A stretch of DNA of 35,259 nucleotides from Bacillota bacterium (lineage in GTDB: Bacteria > Bacillota > Sulfobacillia > JAMDAP01 > JAJYMS01), in NCBI GenBank assembly GCA_021786825.1, contig JAJYMS010000264.1:1-35259 (forward strand), given 5' to 3'. Below the pieces are notes generated by a model. That model searched no databases, had not been told where the DNA came from, and saw only the letters and a list, made by a program, of their open reading frames with translations. Position 1 is the first letter of the stretch. The number at the start of each line of letters is the position of its first letter. The translations under genes and the position numbers were made by a program. Positions 25,495 to 33,031 of the stretch are shown in pieces.

Positions 25495-27903
25495 TTACAC
25501 CCCCTTATGCGTTTGGGCACTTTCCAAGAGCCGGAACACTCTGTCGGGAGTCATGGGCAGTTCCGTAATCGTAACCCCCAGTCCGGAAAGGGCGTCTTCC
25601 ACCGCACTGGCCACCGCGGCCGGGGCGGTCATGTATCCGCCTTCTCCCACTCCTTTCTGGCCCAGGGGGGTAAGCGGGGAGGGAGTACAGTGGGCGGTCA
25701 GTTCCACCGGTGGGATCTCGAGCGCCGAAGGCAGCAGGTAATCCATCAGCGACTGGCTGAGAAATTGACCGGTTTCCTCGTCGTAGACAAACTCTTCGTA
25801 CAGGGCGGCGCCTATTCCGTGACCGATGCCGCCGATCACCATCCCGTCGACGACGTCCGGGTTGATCACCGTGCCGCAGTCGTGAGCAACGTAATACCTG
25901 AGGATTTTGACCAATCCGGTTTCCGGATCGACCTCCACCACCGGAATGTGCACGCTGAAGGAGTAACACGGATACATGTGGACTCTTCCATCATCCGTCG
26001 GCAGCTTGCCCCCGGAGGGCACTTGTTGCACATGGATCGCCTGCAGCCCAGGCTCCTCGGAAATCGGGAGGCGATGGAACTGCTTGTGGGCGATCCGGAC
26101 CAGTTGGTCCCAGCCCATCTCCACTTTTGGATTGGAGCGGCAGATCACCTTGCCTTGCCGGTACTCGAGGTCGTCCTCCGGGATTCTCAGGTTGTGAGCG
26201 GCAATTCGCACCATCTTGGCCTTCAGCTTGCCCGCGGCGTGATACGCCGCCGTACCGGCGACAATGGCCATGCGGCTGGCCACCGGGGTCTGGGTGGGCA
26301 AACCGGAGAGCGAGTCCGCATGCAGGACCCTGATCTTGTCCGGGTGGACGCCCAGTTGCTCACCGACAATCATGGCAATCATGGTCTCGTGGCTCTGGCC
26401 GGCGGAGGAAAAACTGATCTGCGCGCTTACCGTGCCGGTAGCGTCGATCTTAACCAGCACGCCCTCGGGAAAAGTGGTCACTTCGTTCTTGGGGTTGAGG
26501 AGGGACAGAAACATGGCATTGCCGCCGCCGGGTTCCACGCAGCCACTGACGCCGATTCCAATTAGGCGTCCCCGCTCTCGAGCCTCGGCCTGAAACCGGA
26601 GCAGCGCGGGGAAGTCAGCCGACTCCAGCGCCTTGCGCAGAACCTCTGGGTAATCACCGCTGTCGTAAGTGGTCCCGCTGGGGATGGCGTAGGGAAACTC
26701 CTCCGGGTGAATATAGTTTCGCCGGCGCAGCTCGATCCGCTCCACCTTCACCTCCTTCGATAGCCGGTCCACCATCCGTTCAAGCACGAAGTTCGTGGGG
26801 GATTGCCCAAATCCCCGGAAGGCGATCTGAGGCGTCTTATTGGTGGTCACGGCCACGCCTTCGTACTCGACGCTGTTGATCCGGTACGGTCCGACGATCG
26901 CTCCCAACGGTTTGCCCATCTGCATCGGCGACCGGCCCGGAAAGGCCCCGTTGTCATCGATGGTCTTAAGGCGGAAGCTCTTGATCAAGCCCTCCCGGCT
27001 GGCGGCCAATTCCGCGTAAAAGACCCGATCCGGTCCGTGCGCGCCGCCACCCCGCATGTACTCCAGCCGATCCTCGACCAACTGCACCGGGCGCGCCGAC
27101 AATCGAGCCAGATAACCGACCAGGATACTGTGCTTGATGCCGCGCTTGGTCCCGTAACTGCCGCCGACGTCCACGTCGTGGAAGACCCTGATCGAGTTCA
27201 CGGGCAGGCGTAAGGCGTGGGCGAGTTGCTCCTCGAATTGCGGCATCTGGATGGACGCCCAGACGTTGAGCAGGGACGTCCCCTCGTCCCACTCCGCGCT
27301 TACCGCGAAGGTCTCAATCGGAACCCCGGAATGACGGCGCCAGCGGAAGCGCTGGCGGATGACCACGTCAGCGCCGGCAAAATCCTCCTCCACCGGCCCC
27401 CAAACAAAACGGCGGTGCCAGGCGACATTGCTGCCTTCTCCCTCATGGACCAGGGGGGAATCGGGTTTGATCGCCTTCTCCGCATCGATGACCGCTGGCA
27501 GGGGGTCGTATTCAACATCAACCAATTCGGCGGCGTCCTCAGCCACGTATCGGTCGGTGGCAATTATGGCCGCCACCCATTCGCCCACGTACCGAACCTT
27601 GTCCACCGCCAGGGGATACTCCCGGATGGTCGGTGTTTCGAGGTAGTTCGGGATGGGATTGGTGTCACGTCTCAGATCTTCCCCCGTCACCGCGGCCACG
27701 ACGCCAGGGTGAGCCAGCGCCCTGCTCACGTCGACGGAGAGCAGGCGCGCGTGCGCATGGGTGCTGCCGACCAGCGCCACGTGGACCATCTTCGGCAGGA
27801 CCAGGTCGCCCGCAAACCGGCCCTTGCCGGTCAGAAAACGGTAGTCCTCCCTGGGTCGCAATTTCCGGGAGACGTACTGGAAGGACTGCTTGGCGAGGTT
27901 CAC
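25495..27903 (-). CDS. Xanthine dehydrogenase-family molybdopterin-binding large subunit (CoxL-like)
   Basis: 'VNLAKQSFQYVSRKLRPREDYRFLTGKGRFAGDL', 'IAFRGFGQSPTNFVLERM', C-terminal 'GVGEGGYMTAP'. Likely GTG start at 27903, overlapping the small-subunit stop (GTGA). The supplied ORF is over-extended to 28260. Confidence 0.94.
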   Translation of the reverse strand: MNLAKQSFQYVSRKLRPREDYRFLTGKGRFAGDLVLPKMVHVALVGSTHAHARLLSVDVSRALAHPGVVAAVTGEDLRRDTNPIPNYLETPTIREYPLAVDKVRYVGEWVAAIIATDRYVAEDAAELVDVEYDPLPAVIDAEKAIKPDSPLVHEGEGSNVAWHRRFVWGPVEEDFAGADVVIRQRFRWRRHSGVPIETFAVSAEWDEGTSLLNVWASIQMPQFEEQLAHALRLPVNSIRVFHDVDVGGSYGTKRGIKHSILVGYLARLSARPVQLVEDRLEYMRGGGAHGPDRVFYAELAASREGLIKSFRLKTIDDNGAFPGRSPMQMGKPLGAIVGPYRINSVEYEGVAVTTNKTPQIAFRGFGQSPTNFVLERMVDRLSKEVKVERIELRRRNYIHPEEFPYAIPSGTTYDSGDYPEVLRKALESADFPALLRFQAEARERGRLIGIGVSGCVEPGGGNAMFLSLLNPKNEVTTFPEGVLVKIDATGTVSAQISFSSAGQSHETMIAMIVGEQLGVHPDKIRVLHADSLSGLPTQTPVASRMAIVAGTAAYHAAGKLKAKMVRIAAHNLRIPEDDLEYRQGKVICRSNPKVEMGWDQLVRIAHKQFHRLPISEEPGLQAIHVQQVPSGGKLPTDDGRVHMYPCYSFSVHIPVVEVDPETGLVKILRYYVAHDCGTVINPDVVDGMVIGGIGHGIGAALYEEFVYDEETGQFLSQSLMDYLLPSALEIPPVELTAHCTPSPLTPLGQKGVGEGGYMTAPAAVASAVEDALSGLGVTITELPMTPDRVFRLLESAQTHKGV

Positions 27904-28355
27904 CTGGCCACCCCCGCCCGCTCGGCGGCATCCTGCACGGACCGCACGATCTGGTGATAGCCGGTGCAACGGCAGAGGTTCCCGGCGAGCGCCTCCCTGA
28001 TCTCCTGTTCCGTAGGGGCGGGGTTTTCCCGCAGCAGCCCATAGGCTGCCATCAGCATGCCCGGGGTGCAGTAGCCGCACTGCACGCCGTGATTTTCCCA
28101 GAAGGCCTCTTGCAGCGGGTGAACACCGCCGTCTTCGCCGGCCAGTCCCTCGACCGTCCGCAGTTCGTGTCCCTCCGCCTGGATCGCCAACATCAGGCAG
28201 GAGCGCACGGCCAACCCGTCGAGAAGAACCGTGCAGGCACCGCAAACGCCGTGTTCGCAACCCACATGCGTACCCGTCAGCCCCAGATCCTGCCGGAGAA
28301 AGTCTACCAGCAGCCTTCGGGGCTCCACCATCCGGACGTATTCGACTCCGTTCAC
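27900..28355 (-). CDS. [2Fe-2S] small subunit of molybdenum hydroxylase (CoxS-like)
   Basis: Two cluster motifs: 'CEHGVCGACTVLLDGLAVRSC' and 'CGYCTPGM...CRCTGYHQIV'. Confidence 0.95.
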   Translation of the reverse strand: MNGVEYVRMVEPRRLLVDFLRQDLGLTGTHVGCEHGVCGACTVLLDGLAVRSCLMLAIQAEGHELRTVEGLAGEDGGVHPLQEAFWENHGVQCGYCTPGMLMAAYGLLRENPAPTEQEIREALAGNLCRCTGYHQIVRSVQDAAERAGVAR

Positions 28356-28368
28356 CCTAAGTCTGAGC

Positions 28369-29262
28369 TCACGTTTCGTCCCCAGGATTGAGACCTCCTT
28401 TGGCCCTTTGTGCCGCCTGCTCCAGGGCCCTCCGGGTTAGTGCCGTAGCGACGCGGCGACGATACTCGGCTGAGGCATGCACATCGCTTTCCGGTTCGAT
28501 TTCCTCAGCCGCCGCCCGGGCTGCCGCCTCCAGCAGTCCGCCGTGCAAGGTCTTCCCGACGACCTTTTCCTCCGTTGCCAGGGCCCGGATCGGCCGGGGG
28601 CCAACCCCGCCCAGCGCCACCGCGGCTCTGGTACACTTCCCGCTCTGATCCAGCGCCAATTGGACCGCCACCGCCACCAGGGCCAGATCTCCCTGCCGGC
28701 GGGCAACTTCCTGAAATGACGCGCCCGTGCGCCCGGACCAGACGGGCCACCGCACCGCCGTGATCACTTCATCGGGCCGGAGGTCGGTCATCAGGAATCC
28801 CTGGAAGAACTCTTCCACCGGGATCGTCCTGATCCCGCCCGGGCCCAGGGCTTCAAGCTCGGCTCCCAAGGCAACCGCCACCGTCGGCAGCTCTGCCGCG
28901 GGGTCGGCATGAACGAGACTGCCTCCATGGGTACCGCGGTTACGGATTTGCAGGTGTCCGATCTGACGCACCGCCTCCGCTAACAGGGCCAGGCGCTCCC
29001 CCACCACAGGGGATTCCGCTACCTGCCGATGGGTGGTCAGGGCGCCGATCACCAGCGTCTCTCCTTCATCCCGGACGTAGCTGAGACCGGGCACCCGGTT
29101 CAGGTCGACCACGACCCGCGGCCGTACCAACCGCATGTTGAGCAGTGGCATCAGGCTCTGGCCGCCCGCCATCAACTTGACGTCAGGGCCTGACTGCGCG
29201 GCCAACTTCACGACTTCCTCCAACGAGGCCGGCGCAAAATACTCGAAGTCGACGGGTTTCAT
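28369..29262 (-). CDS. FAD-binding medium subunit of molybdenum hydroxylase (CoxM-like)
   Basis: 'FEYFAPASLEEVVKLAAQSGPDVKLMAGGQSLMPLLNMRLVRPRVVVDLNRVPGLS', 'IRNRGTHGGSLVHADPAAELPTVAVAL'. Confidence 0.95.
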   Translation of the reverse strand: MKPVDFEYFAPASLEEVVKLAAQSGPDVKLMAGGQSLMPLLNMRLVRPRVVVDLNRVPGLSYVRDEGETLVIGALTTHRQVAESPVVGERLALLAEAVRQIGHLQIRNRGTHGGSLVHADPAAELPTVAVALGAELEALGPGGIRTIPVEEFFQGFLMTDLRPDEVITAVRWPVWSGRTGASFQEVARRQGDLALVAVAVQLALDQSGKCTRAAVALGGVGPRPIRALATEEKVVGKTLHGGLLEAAARAAAEEIEPESDVHASAEYRRRVATALTRRALEQAAQRAKGGLNPGDET

Positions 29263-29274
29263 CCCACTCCCTCC

Positions 29275-29601
29275 CTACTTGAGCGGGGAATAGGGAGTCG
29301 GCCAGAGGAGCGTGCTGTCCTGAGAGACAAAGAGCGGACCCTCTTTCTCGCTCTCGGCTTTGATGGATTGCCACTCCGGGTCAGCCTGAAACCTCTTCCA
29401 GGCTTCCTCTCTTTGCTCCGGACCCTTAAAGCGAACGAGGTAGACAAGCTTGCTGGCGTCCTGCGGTTCCCAAAAACCGACCACCTCGATTCCGTGACGA
29501 GCAAAGAGCGCCACGGTGTGGTCCGCCATCCGGCGGTTCAAGGCCTCCGCTTTCCCCGGAGCATAGTAGTAGGCGCGCAACTCATACAACCCGAGTACCA
29601 C
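29275..29601 (-). CDS. NIPSNAP-family protein
   Basis: 'LYELRAYYYAPGKAEALNRRMADHTVALFARHGIEVVGFWEPQDASKLVYLVRF...REEAWKRFQADPEWQ'. GTG start at 29601 or TTG at 29589. Confidence 0.88.
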   Translation of the reverse strand: MVLGLYELRAYYYAPGKAEALNRRMADHTVALFARHGIEVVGFWEPQDASKLVYLVRFKGPEQREEAWKRFQADPEWQSIKAESEKEGPLFVSQDSTLLWPTPYSPLK

Positions 29602-29626
29602 CCTCCCGATGCCGAATCTCTAATTT

Positions 29627-29692
29627 TGAAAGGTTTAATTCGACTCTGAAACGTTATTTCCTGCTAGCACCCTCCACGTGAAACGATATTTC
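29627..29692. promoter_or_regulatory. Repeated candidate operators TGAAACGWTATTTC upstream of the NIPSNAP-cox operon
   Basis: TGAAACGTTATTTC (29647-29660) and TGAAACGATATTTC (29679-29692) match 13/14, start-to-start 32 bp. A degenerate third site TGAAAGGTTTAATTC lies at 29627-29641. Confidence 0.7.
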
Positions 29693-29703
29693 TTTGCCCA
29701 CAC

Positions 29704-29730
29704 AAAAACCGATGCCCCAAGGACATCGGT
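29704..29730 (-). terminator. Intrinsic terminator after the RpiR-family regulator
   Basis: Minus strand ACCGATG-TCCTTGGGG-CATCGGT followed by TTTT(G): perfect 7-bp stem plus T tract. Confidence 0.85.
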
Positions 29731-29760
29731 CTGCCAGTTGCTCGCGCCGCAAAACCAATT

Positions 29761-30672
29761 TCAGTTCTGAGGGCTGTCGCCGTCCCCCGCCGCTCCGTCG
29801 AAGGGATAACGTTTGGCGGCCAACGCCTCTTGCACCCGCTGCAAGTTCCGCTTTGCTTCGCGCCGCCGGAGCCCGACGCCAATGAACAGCAGGTCCACCA
29901 GGTACATCAGGCTGATCCGGGACGTGAACGGCTCCCCCTTGAAAACGATCTCCTTGGGTGCGGCCGTAAGGGTAATGTCCGCGACGCGGCTGAGCGGTGT
30001 CCCCGGGTGCATGGTGAGGCAGATGGTCTTCGCACCGTAGCCCTTGGCAATCAGGAACGCCTCGACCAAATCCCGGTTGGCACCGGTGTGGCTGATCCCG
30101 AGCACCACGTCACCGGGCTCGCATAGCGAGGCGGCGGCGGTCTGCATGTAGGGATCGACGTAGACGATGACGGACAGGCCAAGCTTGGTCAGGTTGTAGT
30201 TCAGGTCCACCACTTGCGCGGTGTTGGCGCCCTGACCGAGCAAGATCAGGCGGCGGGCCCCAGCCATGGCCTCCACCGCCAGCTCCAGCGCCGAGACATC
30301 CAGCATCCGGTATGAATCCGTCAAAGCCTCGACCAGCGCGGAATGCGTCTTTTCGGCCAGAGTCGCGACGTCGTCGCCGGCCTCGATCTCCTGCTGGACC
30401 TTGGGCGTCTTGTCCCCCAGGTCATACGCCATGTTGATCTGCAGTTCGCGGAACCCTCGATACCCCAATCGCTGGGCCAGGCGCACCGCCGCAGCTTCAC
30501 TCGTACCCGTTAAAGCGGCGATCTCGCCCGTGGACAAGCCAATCACCGAACTCGGATTTTGCAGGATGTATTCGGCGACATCCCGCAGGGTCCCCTTCAA
30601 AGTCGGTAACAGACTCTTGATTCTGGGGACTACGCCGCGCCTTCTCTGCACCGCCCGGGCCAAAAAAACCAC
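29761..30672 (-). CDS. MurR/RpiR-family transcriptional regulator (HTH_6 + SIS)
   Basis: 'LKGTLRDVAEYILQNPSSVIGLSTGEIAALTGTSEAAAVRLAQRLGYRGFRELQINMA', then SIS domain 'RRLILLGQGANTAQVVDLNYNLTKLG...VVLGISHTGANRDLVEAFLIAKGYGAKTICLT'. Confidence 0.93.
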   Translation of the reverse strand: MVFLARAVQRRRGVVPRIKSLLPTLKGTLRDVAEYILQNPSSVIGLSTGEIAALTGTSEAAAVRLAQRLGYRGFRELQINMAYDLGDKTPKVQQEIEAGDDVATLAEKTHSALVEALTDSYRMLDVSALELAVEAMAGARRLILLGQGANTAQVVDLNYNLTKLGLSVIVYVDPYMQTAAASLCEPGDVVLGISHTGANRDLVEAFLIAKGYGAKTICLTMHPGTPLSRVADITLTAAPKEIVFKGEPFTSRISLMYLVDLLFIGVGLRRREAKRNLQRVQEALAAKRYPFDGAAGDGDSPQN

Positions 30673-30767
30673 CTCAGGTCACCCATCGCGTTGGAATGCT
30701 GGAACCACCTTAGAAGTTCGCGCCCCTGAAGGCAGTTCCTTCCGGTACTCGCCACGGGCCGCGGCAA

Positions 30768-30795
30768 GGGGCGCGAGGAATTCTCCTCGCGCCCC
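30768..30795 (-). terminator. Strong hairpin downstream of the SQR gene (probable terminator)
   Basis: Perfect 12-bp stem GGGGCGCGAGGA-ATTC-TCCTCGCGCCCC; T-poor 3' flank. Confidence 0.6.
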
Positions 30796-30832
30796 GGTTT
30801 AGCCGCACTCCGCTGGGGGTGGCCACCCGATG

Positions 30833-32032
30833 TCACACCCGCTTTTCGGCGACGGTGGCCGGGACCTTCTCGACGCCCATTCCGCCGGGCAGCCTCGCCG
30901 GCGGGATGAGGGAGAAGTAGAAGCGGTTGAAGAGAGCCTTCTGCAAGTGGTAGTAGAGGTTGGGCTGGGGCGGCAGCGGCGGGTGGGTGTAGTCGAACAG
31001 CGACCGGGGGGCCGCGAGCCCGCCGGTCTCCACAAAACACATCACCTTGCCGTTGTAGCGGTGGGTGACCGCCTCGCCGCGCAGTTCAGCCAGCAGGTTC
31101 TCGACCACGACGTCCGCCTCGAAATGGGCGGCCGCGCCGCTCTTGGAGACGGGCAGATTGGTCGCGTCGCCGATGGCGTAGATGCCCTCGTGCCCCTGCA
31201 CCTTGAGGGTCTGCCGGTCAGTCGGAAGCCAGCCGGCGGCGGTCTCCCCGAGCCCGGAGTCAATGATCACCTGCGCTCCCTTGTGCGGCGGGATCAGCAC
31301 CAGCAGGTCGTACTTCAGAGTTTCGCCCTCGACCGAATTGACCTCGCGGGTCTGGGGGTTCACCGAGTCCACGTTGAAAAAGATGTGGATCTCCACCCCC
31401 CGCTTCTCCAGTTCCGTGGTCAGCAGGCGGGAGGCCGACTCGATCGGGAAGCAGCGGGGCAGGGGGCTGACGTAGTGGATCTTGGACCTGTCGCGCAGAC
31501 CCCTGTCCTTGAGGTACCGGTCGATCATGAAGGTGAACTCCAGGGGAGCCGGGGGGCACTTATAGGGCACGCCGGCCACTCCGATGACCACCTCGCCGCC
31601 CGAAAATTGCTCCAGGGCCCCCCGCAAGGCCTCGGCCGCCTCCGGGGTGTAAAAGTGGTGGGCTGCCCCCTCGAAGCCGGGAACCGCGCCGGGGTCCAGG
31701 TGCGACCCGGTGGCCACCACCAGGAAGTCGTAGTTCAGCGGGCCGCAGCGTTGGGTTTCGACCACCTTGCCCCGGGGGTCGATGCGGACAGCCTTGTCCT
31801 GCACCAGCTTCACCCGCTTATCGAGCAGCCCGCACTCCGGCCGCTCGTTGTTGCGCACCTCCTTCATTCCGAAGGGGACGTAAAGGAAGCTCGGTTGGTA
31901 AACGTGCCGGGCGGTATGGTCCAGGACCGTGAGTTCCGCTTCCCCCGGCTTCAAGTGCCGCGCCAGGAGGTTGGCGACCATCGTACCCCCGGTGCCGCCT
32001 CCCAAGATGAGAATTTTGCGCACCGTCATCAA
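30833..32032 (-). CDS. Sulfide:quinone oxidoreductase-like FAD/NAD(P) oxidoreductase
   Basis: 'ILILGGGTGGTMVANLLARHLKPGEAELTVLDHTARHVYQPSFLYVPFG', 'GVPYKCPPAPLEFTFMIDRYL', 'GIYAIGDATNLPVSKSGAAAHFEADVV', 'VMCFVETG'. Confidence 0.9.
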   Translation of the reverse strand: MMTVRKILILGGGTGGTMVANLLARHLKPGEAELTVLDHTARHVYQPSFLYVPFGMKEVRNNERPECGLLDKRVKLVQDKAVRIDPRGKVVETQRCGPLNYDFLVVATGSHLDPGAVPGFEGAAHHFYTPEAAEALRGALEQFSGGEVVIGVAGVPYKCPPAPLEFTFMIDRYLKDRGLRDRSKIHYVSPLPRCFPIESASRLLTTELEKRGVEIHIFFNVDSVNPQTREVNSVEGETLKYDLLVLIPPHKGAQVIIDSGLGETAAGWLPTDRQTLKVQGHEGIYAIGDATNLPVSKSGAAAHFEADVVVENLLAELRGEAVTHRYNGKVMCFVETGGLAAPRSLFDYTHPPLPPQPNLYYHLQKALFNRFYFSLIPPARLPGGMGVEKVPATVAEKRV

Positions 32033-32048
32033 CTCCTGTCCTCCAACG

Positions 32049-32291
32049 CTACTTTACCTTGCGTACGACAATCTTGTCGTAGCCGTCTTCCCTGAAGCTG
32101 CCGATGAACTCCTGTCCCGCCTTCTGCGCCCACAGCGGGATGTCCCGCTTGGACCCGGACTCCGTCGACAGGACCGCCACCACCGTGCCGACAGGAACTT
32201 CCTTGACGGCGCGGATCATCTCCATCAACGGGCCGGGGCAAAAGGATCCCCGGGCGTCCAAAACCTTGTCGACCACCACTTCTTCCGCCAT
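32049..32291 (-). CDS. TusA-family sulfurtransferase (sulfur carrier)
   Basis: 80 aa. 'DARGSFCPGPLMEMIRAVKEVPVGTVVAVLSTESGSKRDIPLWAQKAGQEFIG' (CPxP motif). Confidence 0.93.
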   Translation of the reverse strand: MAEEVVVDKVLDARGSFCPGPLMEMIRAVKEVPVGTVVAVLSTESGSKRDIPLWAQKAGQEFIGSFREDGYDKIVVRKVK

Positions 32292-32334
32292 GTTCGCACC
32301 TTCCTTGTTCGGTCGTCCGTTTGGGATGGCCGGT

Positions 32335-32363
32335 CCGATCAGATGAAGCCCGATCAGATGAAG
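32335..32363 (-). repeat. Tandem duplication CCGATCAGATGAAG x2 spanning the DsrE stop codon
   Basis: 32335-32348 and 32350-32363 are identical 14-mers separated by 1 nt. Confidence 0.9.
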
Positions 32364-32773
32364 AGCGTGATCTTGCCTTCTTGCGCCCCCTCGATGAACC
32401 CCGCCACGCCCATGACGTCGTCGACGATGCCCTCAAGATCCTCGAGTTTCAGGTCAAACAGATCCATCGTCATCCCGCACGCATGCACGTGCACGTTGCC
32501 GAGTTCCTTGGCCTGCCGCAGCATGTCCATCCAGGATGGAACCTTTTTTTCCGCCAGCAACTGCTTCACCGCCGGCCCCATCTCCTCGAAGTCCTTGCTG
32601 ATCCGGTCGTTGCTGGCCGGCGCCCCCTTGCGGAAGGCGTTCAGGCCCCAAAAAGTCAGGAAGATGTCCACCTCCTGACCCATCGCGACCGCTCCCGAGG
32701 CCATGATCGCTACCGGGTAAAGTTTGTCCACAGTTCCGGAGAAAACCACCATGGAGAGCCGATCTTTCGCCAT
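32354..32773 (-). CDS. DsrE/DsrF/DrsH-like family protein
   Basis: 'SMVVFSGTVDKLYPVAIMASGAVAMGQEVDIFLTFWGLNAF...NVHVHACGMTMDLFDL', with Cys in the typical HACGMTMD motif. Confidence 0.92.
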   Translation of the reverse strand: MAKDRLSMVVFSGTVDKLYPVAIMASGAVAMGQEVDIFLTFWGLNAFRKGAPASNDRISKDFEEMGPAVKQLLAEKKVPSWMDMLRQAKELGNVHVHACGMTMDLFDLKLEDLEGIVDDVMGVAGFIEGAQEGKITLFI

Positions 32774-32838
32774 TCTGCTTCGAACCTCCTCGTCTTGGAT
32801 TGTTGGACCCTTGACCGGGGGTTATTCCCGAATGTACC

Positions 32839-32854
32839 ATACCCCCTAGGGCAG
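32839..32854. promoter_or_regulatory. CsoR/CstR-like operator candidate upstream of dsrE-tusA-sqr
   Basis: ATACCCCCTAGGGCAG: TACCC-N4-GGGCA, one mismatch from the TACCC-N4-GGGTA palindrome, ~65 bp upstream of the DsrE ATG. Confidence 0.5.
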
Positions 32855-32957
32855 GCACGAGGCTTCAATAATCGCCCCTGGCCGAGCATCCGCGGAGCGT
32901 TGCCATACGTTACCTTTTTCACTTGTTTGCTTACGACAGTAGAGTACCACCATTTCG

Positions 32958-33031
32958 ACCGATGCGCAATCGGTATCCAACCCTATTTCAGAATAGGTCG
33001 GGTATGAGCAGGTCACCCGCCACCGGCGGGT
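32958..33031 (-). terminator. Three consecutive hairpins after the LysM-GH18 gene
   Basis: ACCCGCC-ACC-GGCGGGT (33015-33031, touching the stop), CCTATT-TCAG-AATAGG (32982-32997), ACCGAT-GCGCA-ATCGGT (32958-32974). Confidence 0.65.

Noticed and set aside
24754-26565. 603-aa plus-strand ORF antisense to the SsuA- and CoxL-like genes
   Set aside because: Composition (Gly/Arg/His/Gln-rich, low hydrophobic order) is typical of antisense GC-rich frames; the opposite strand is clearly coding.
27904-28260. N-terminal extension of the supplied ORF 25495..28260
   Set aside because: It is an out-of-frame reading of the [2Fe-2S] subunit; the large subunit most likely starts at GTG 27903.
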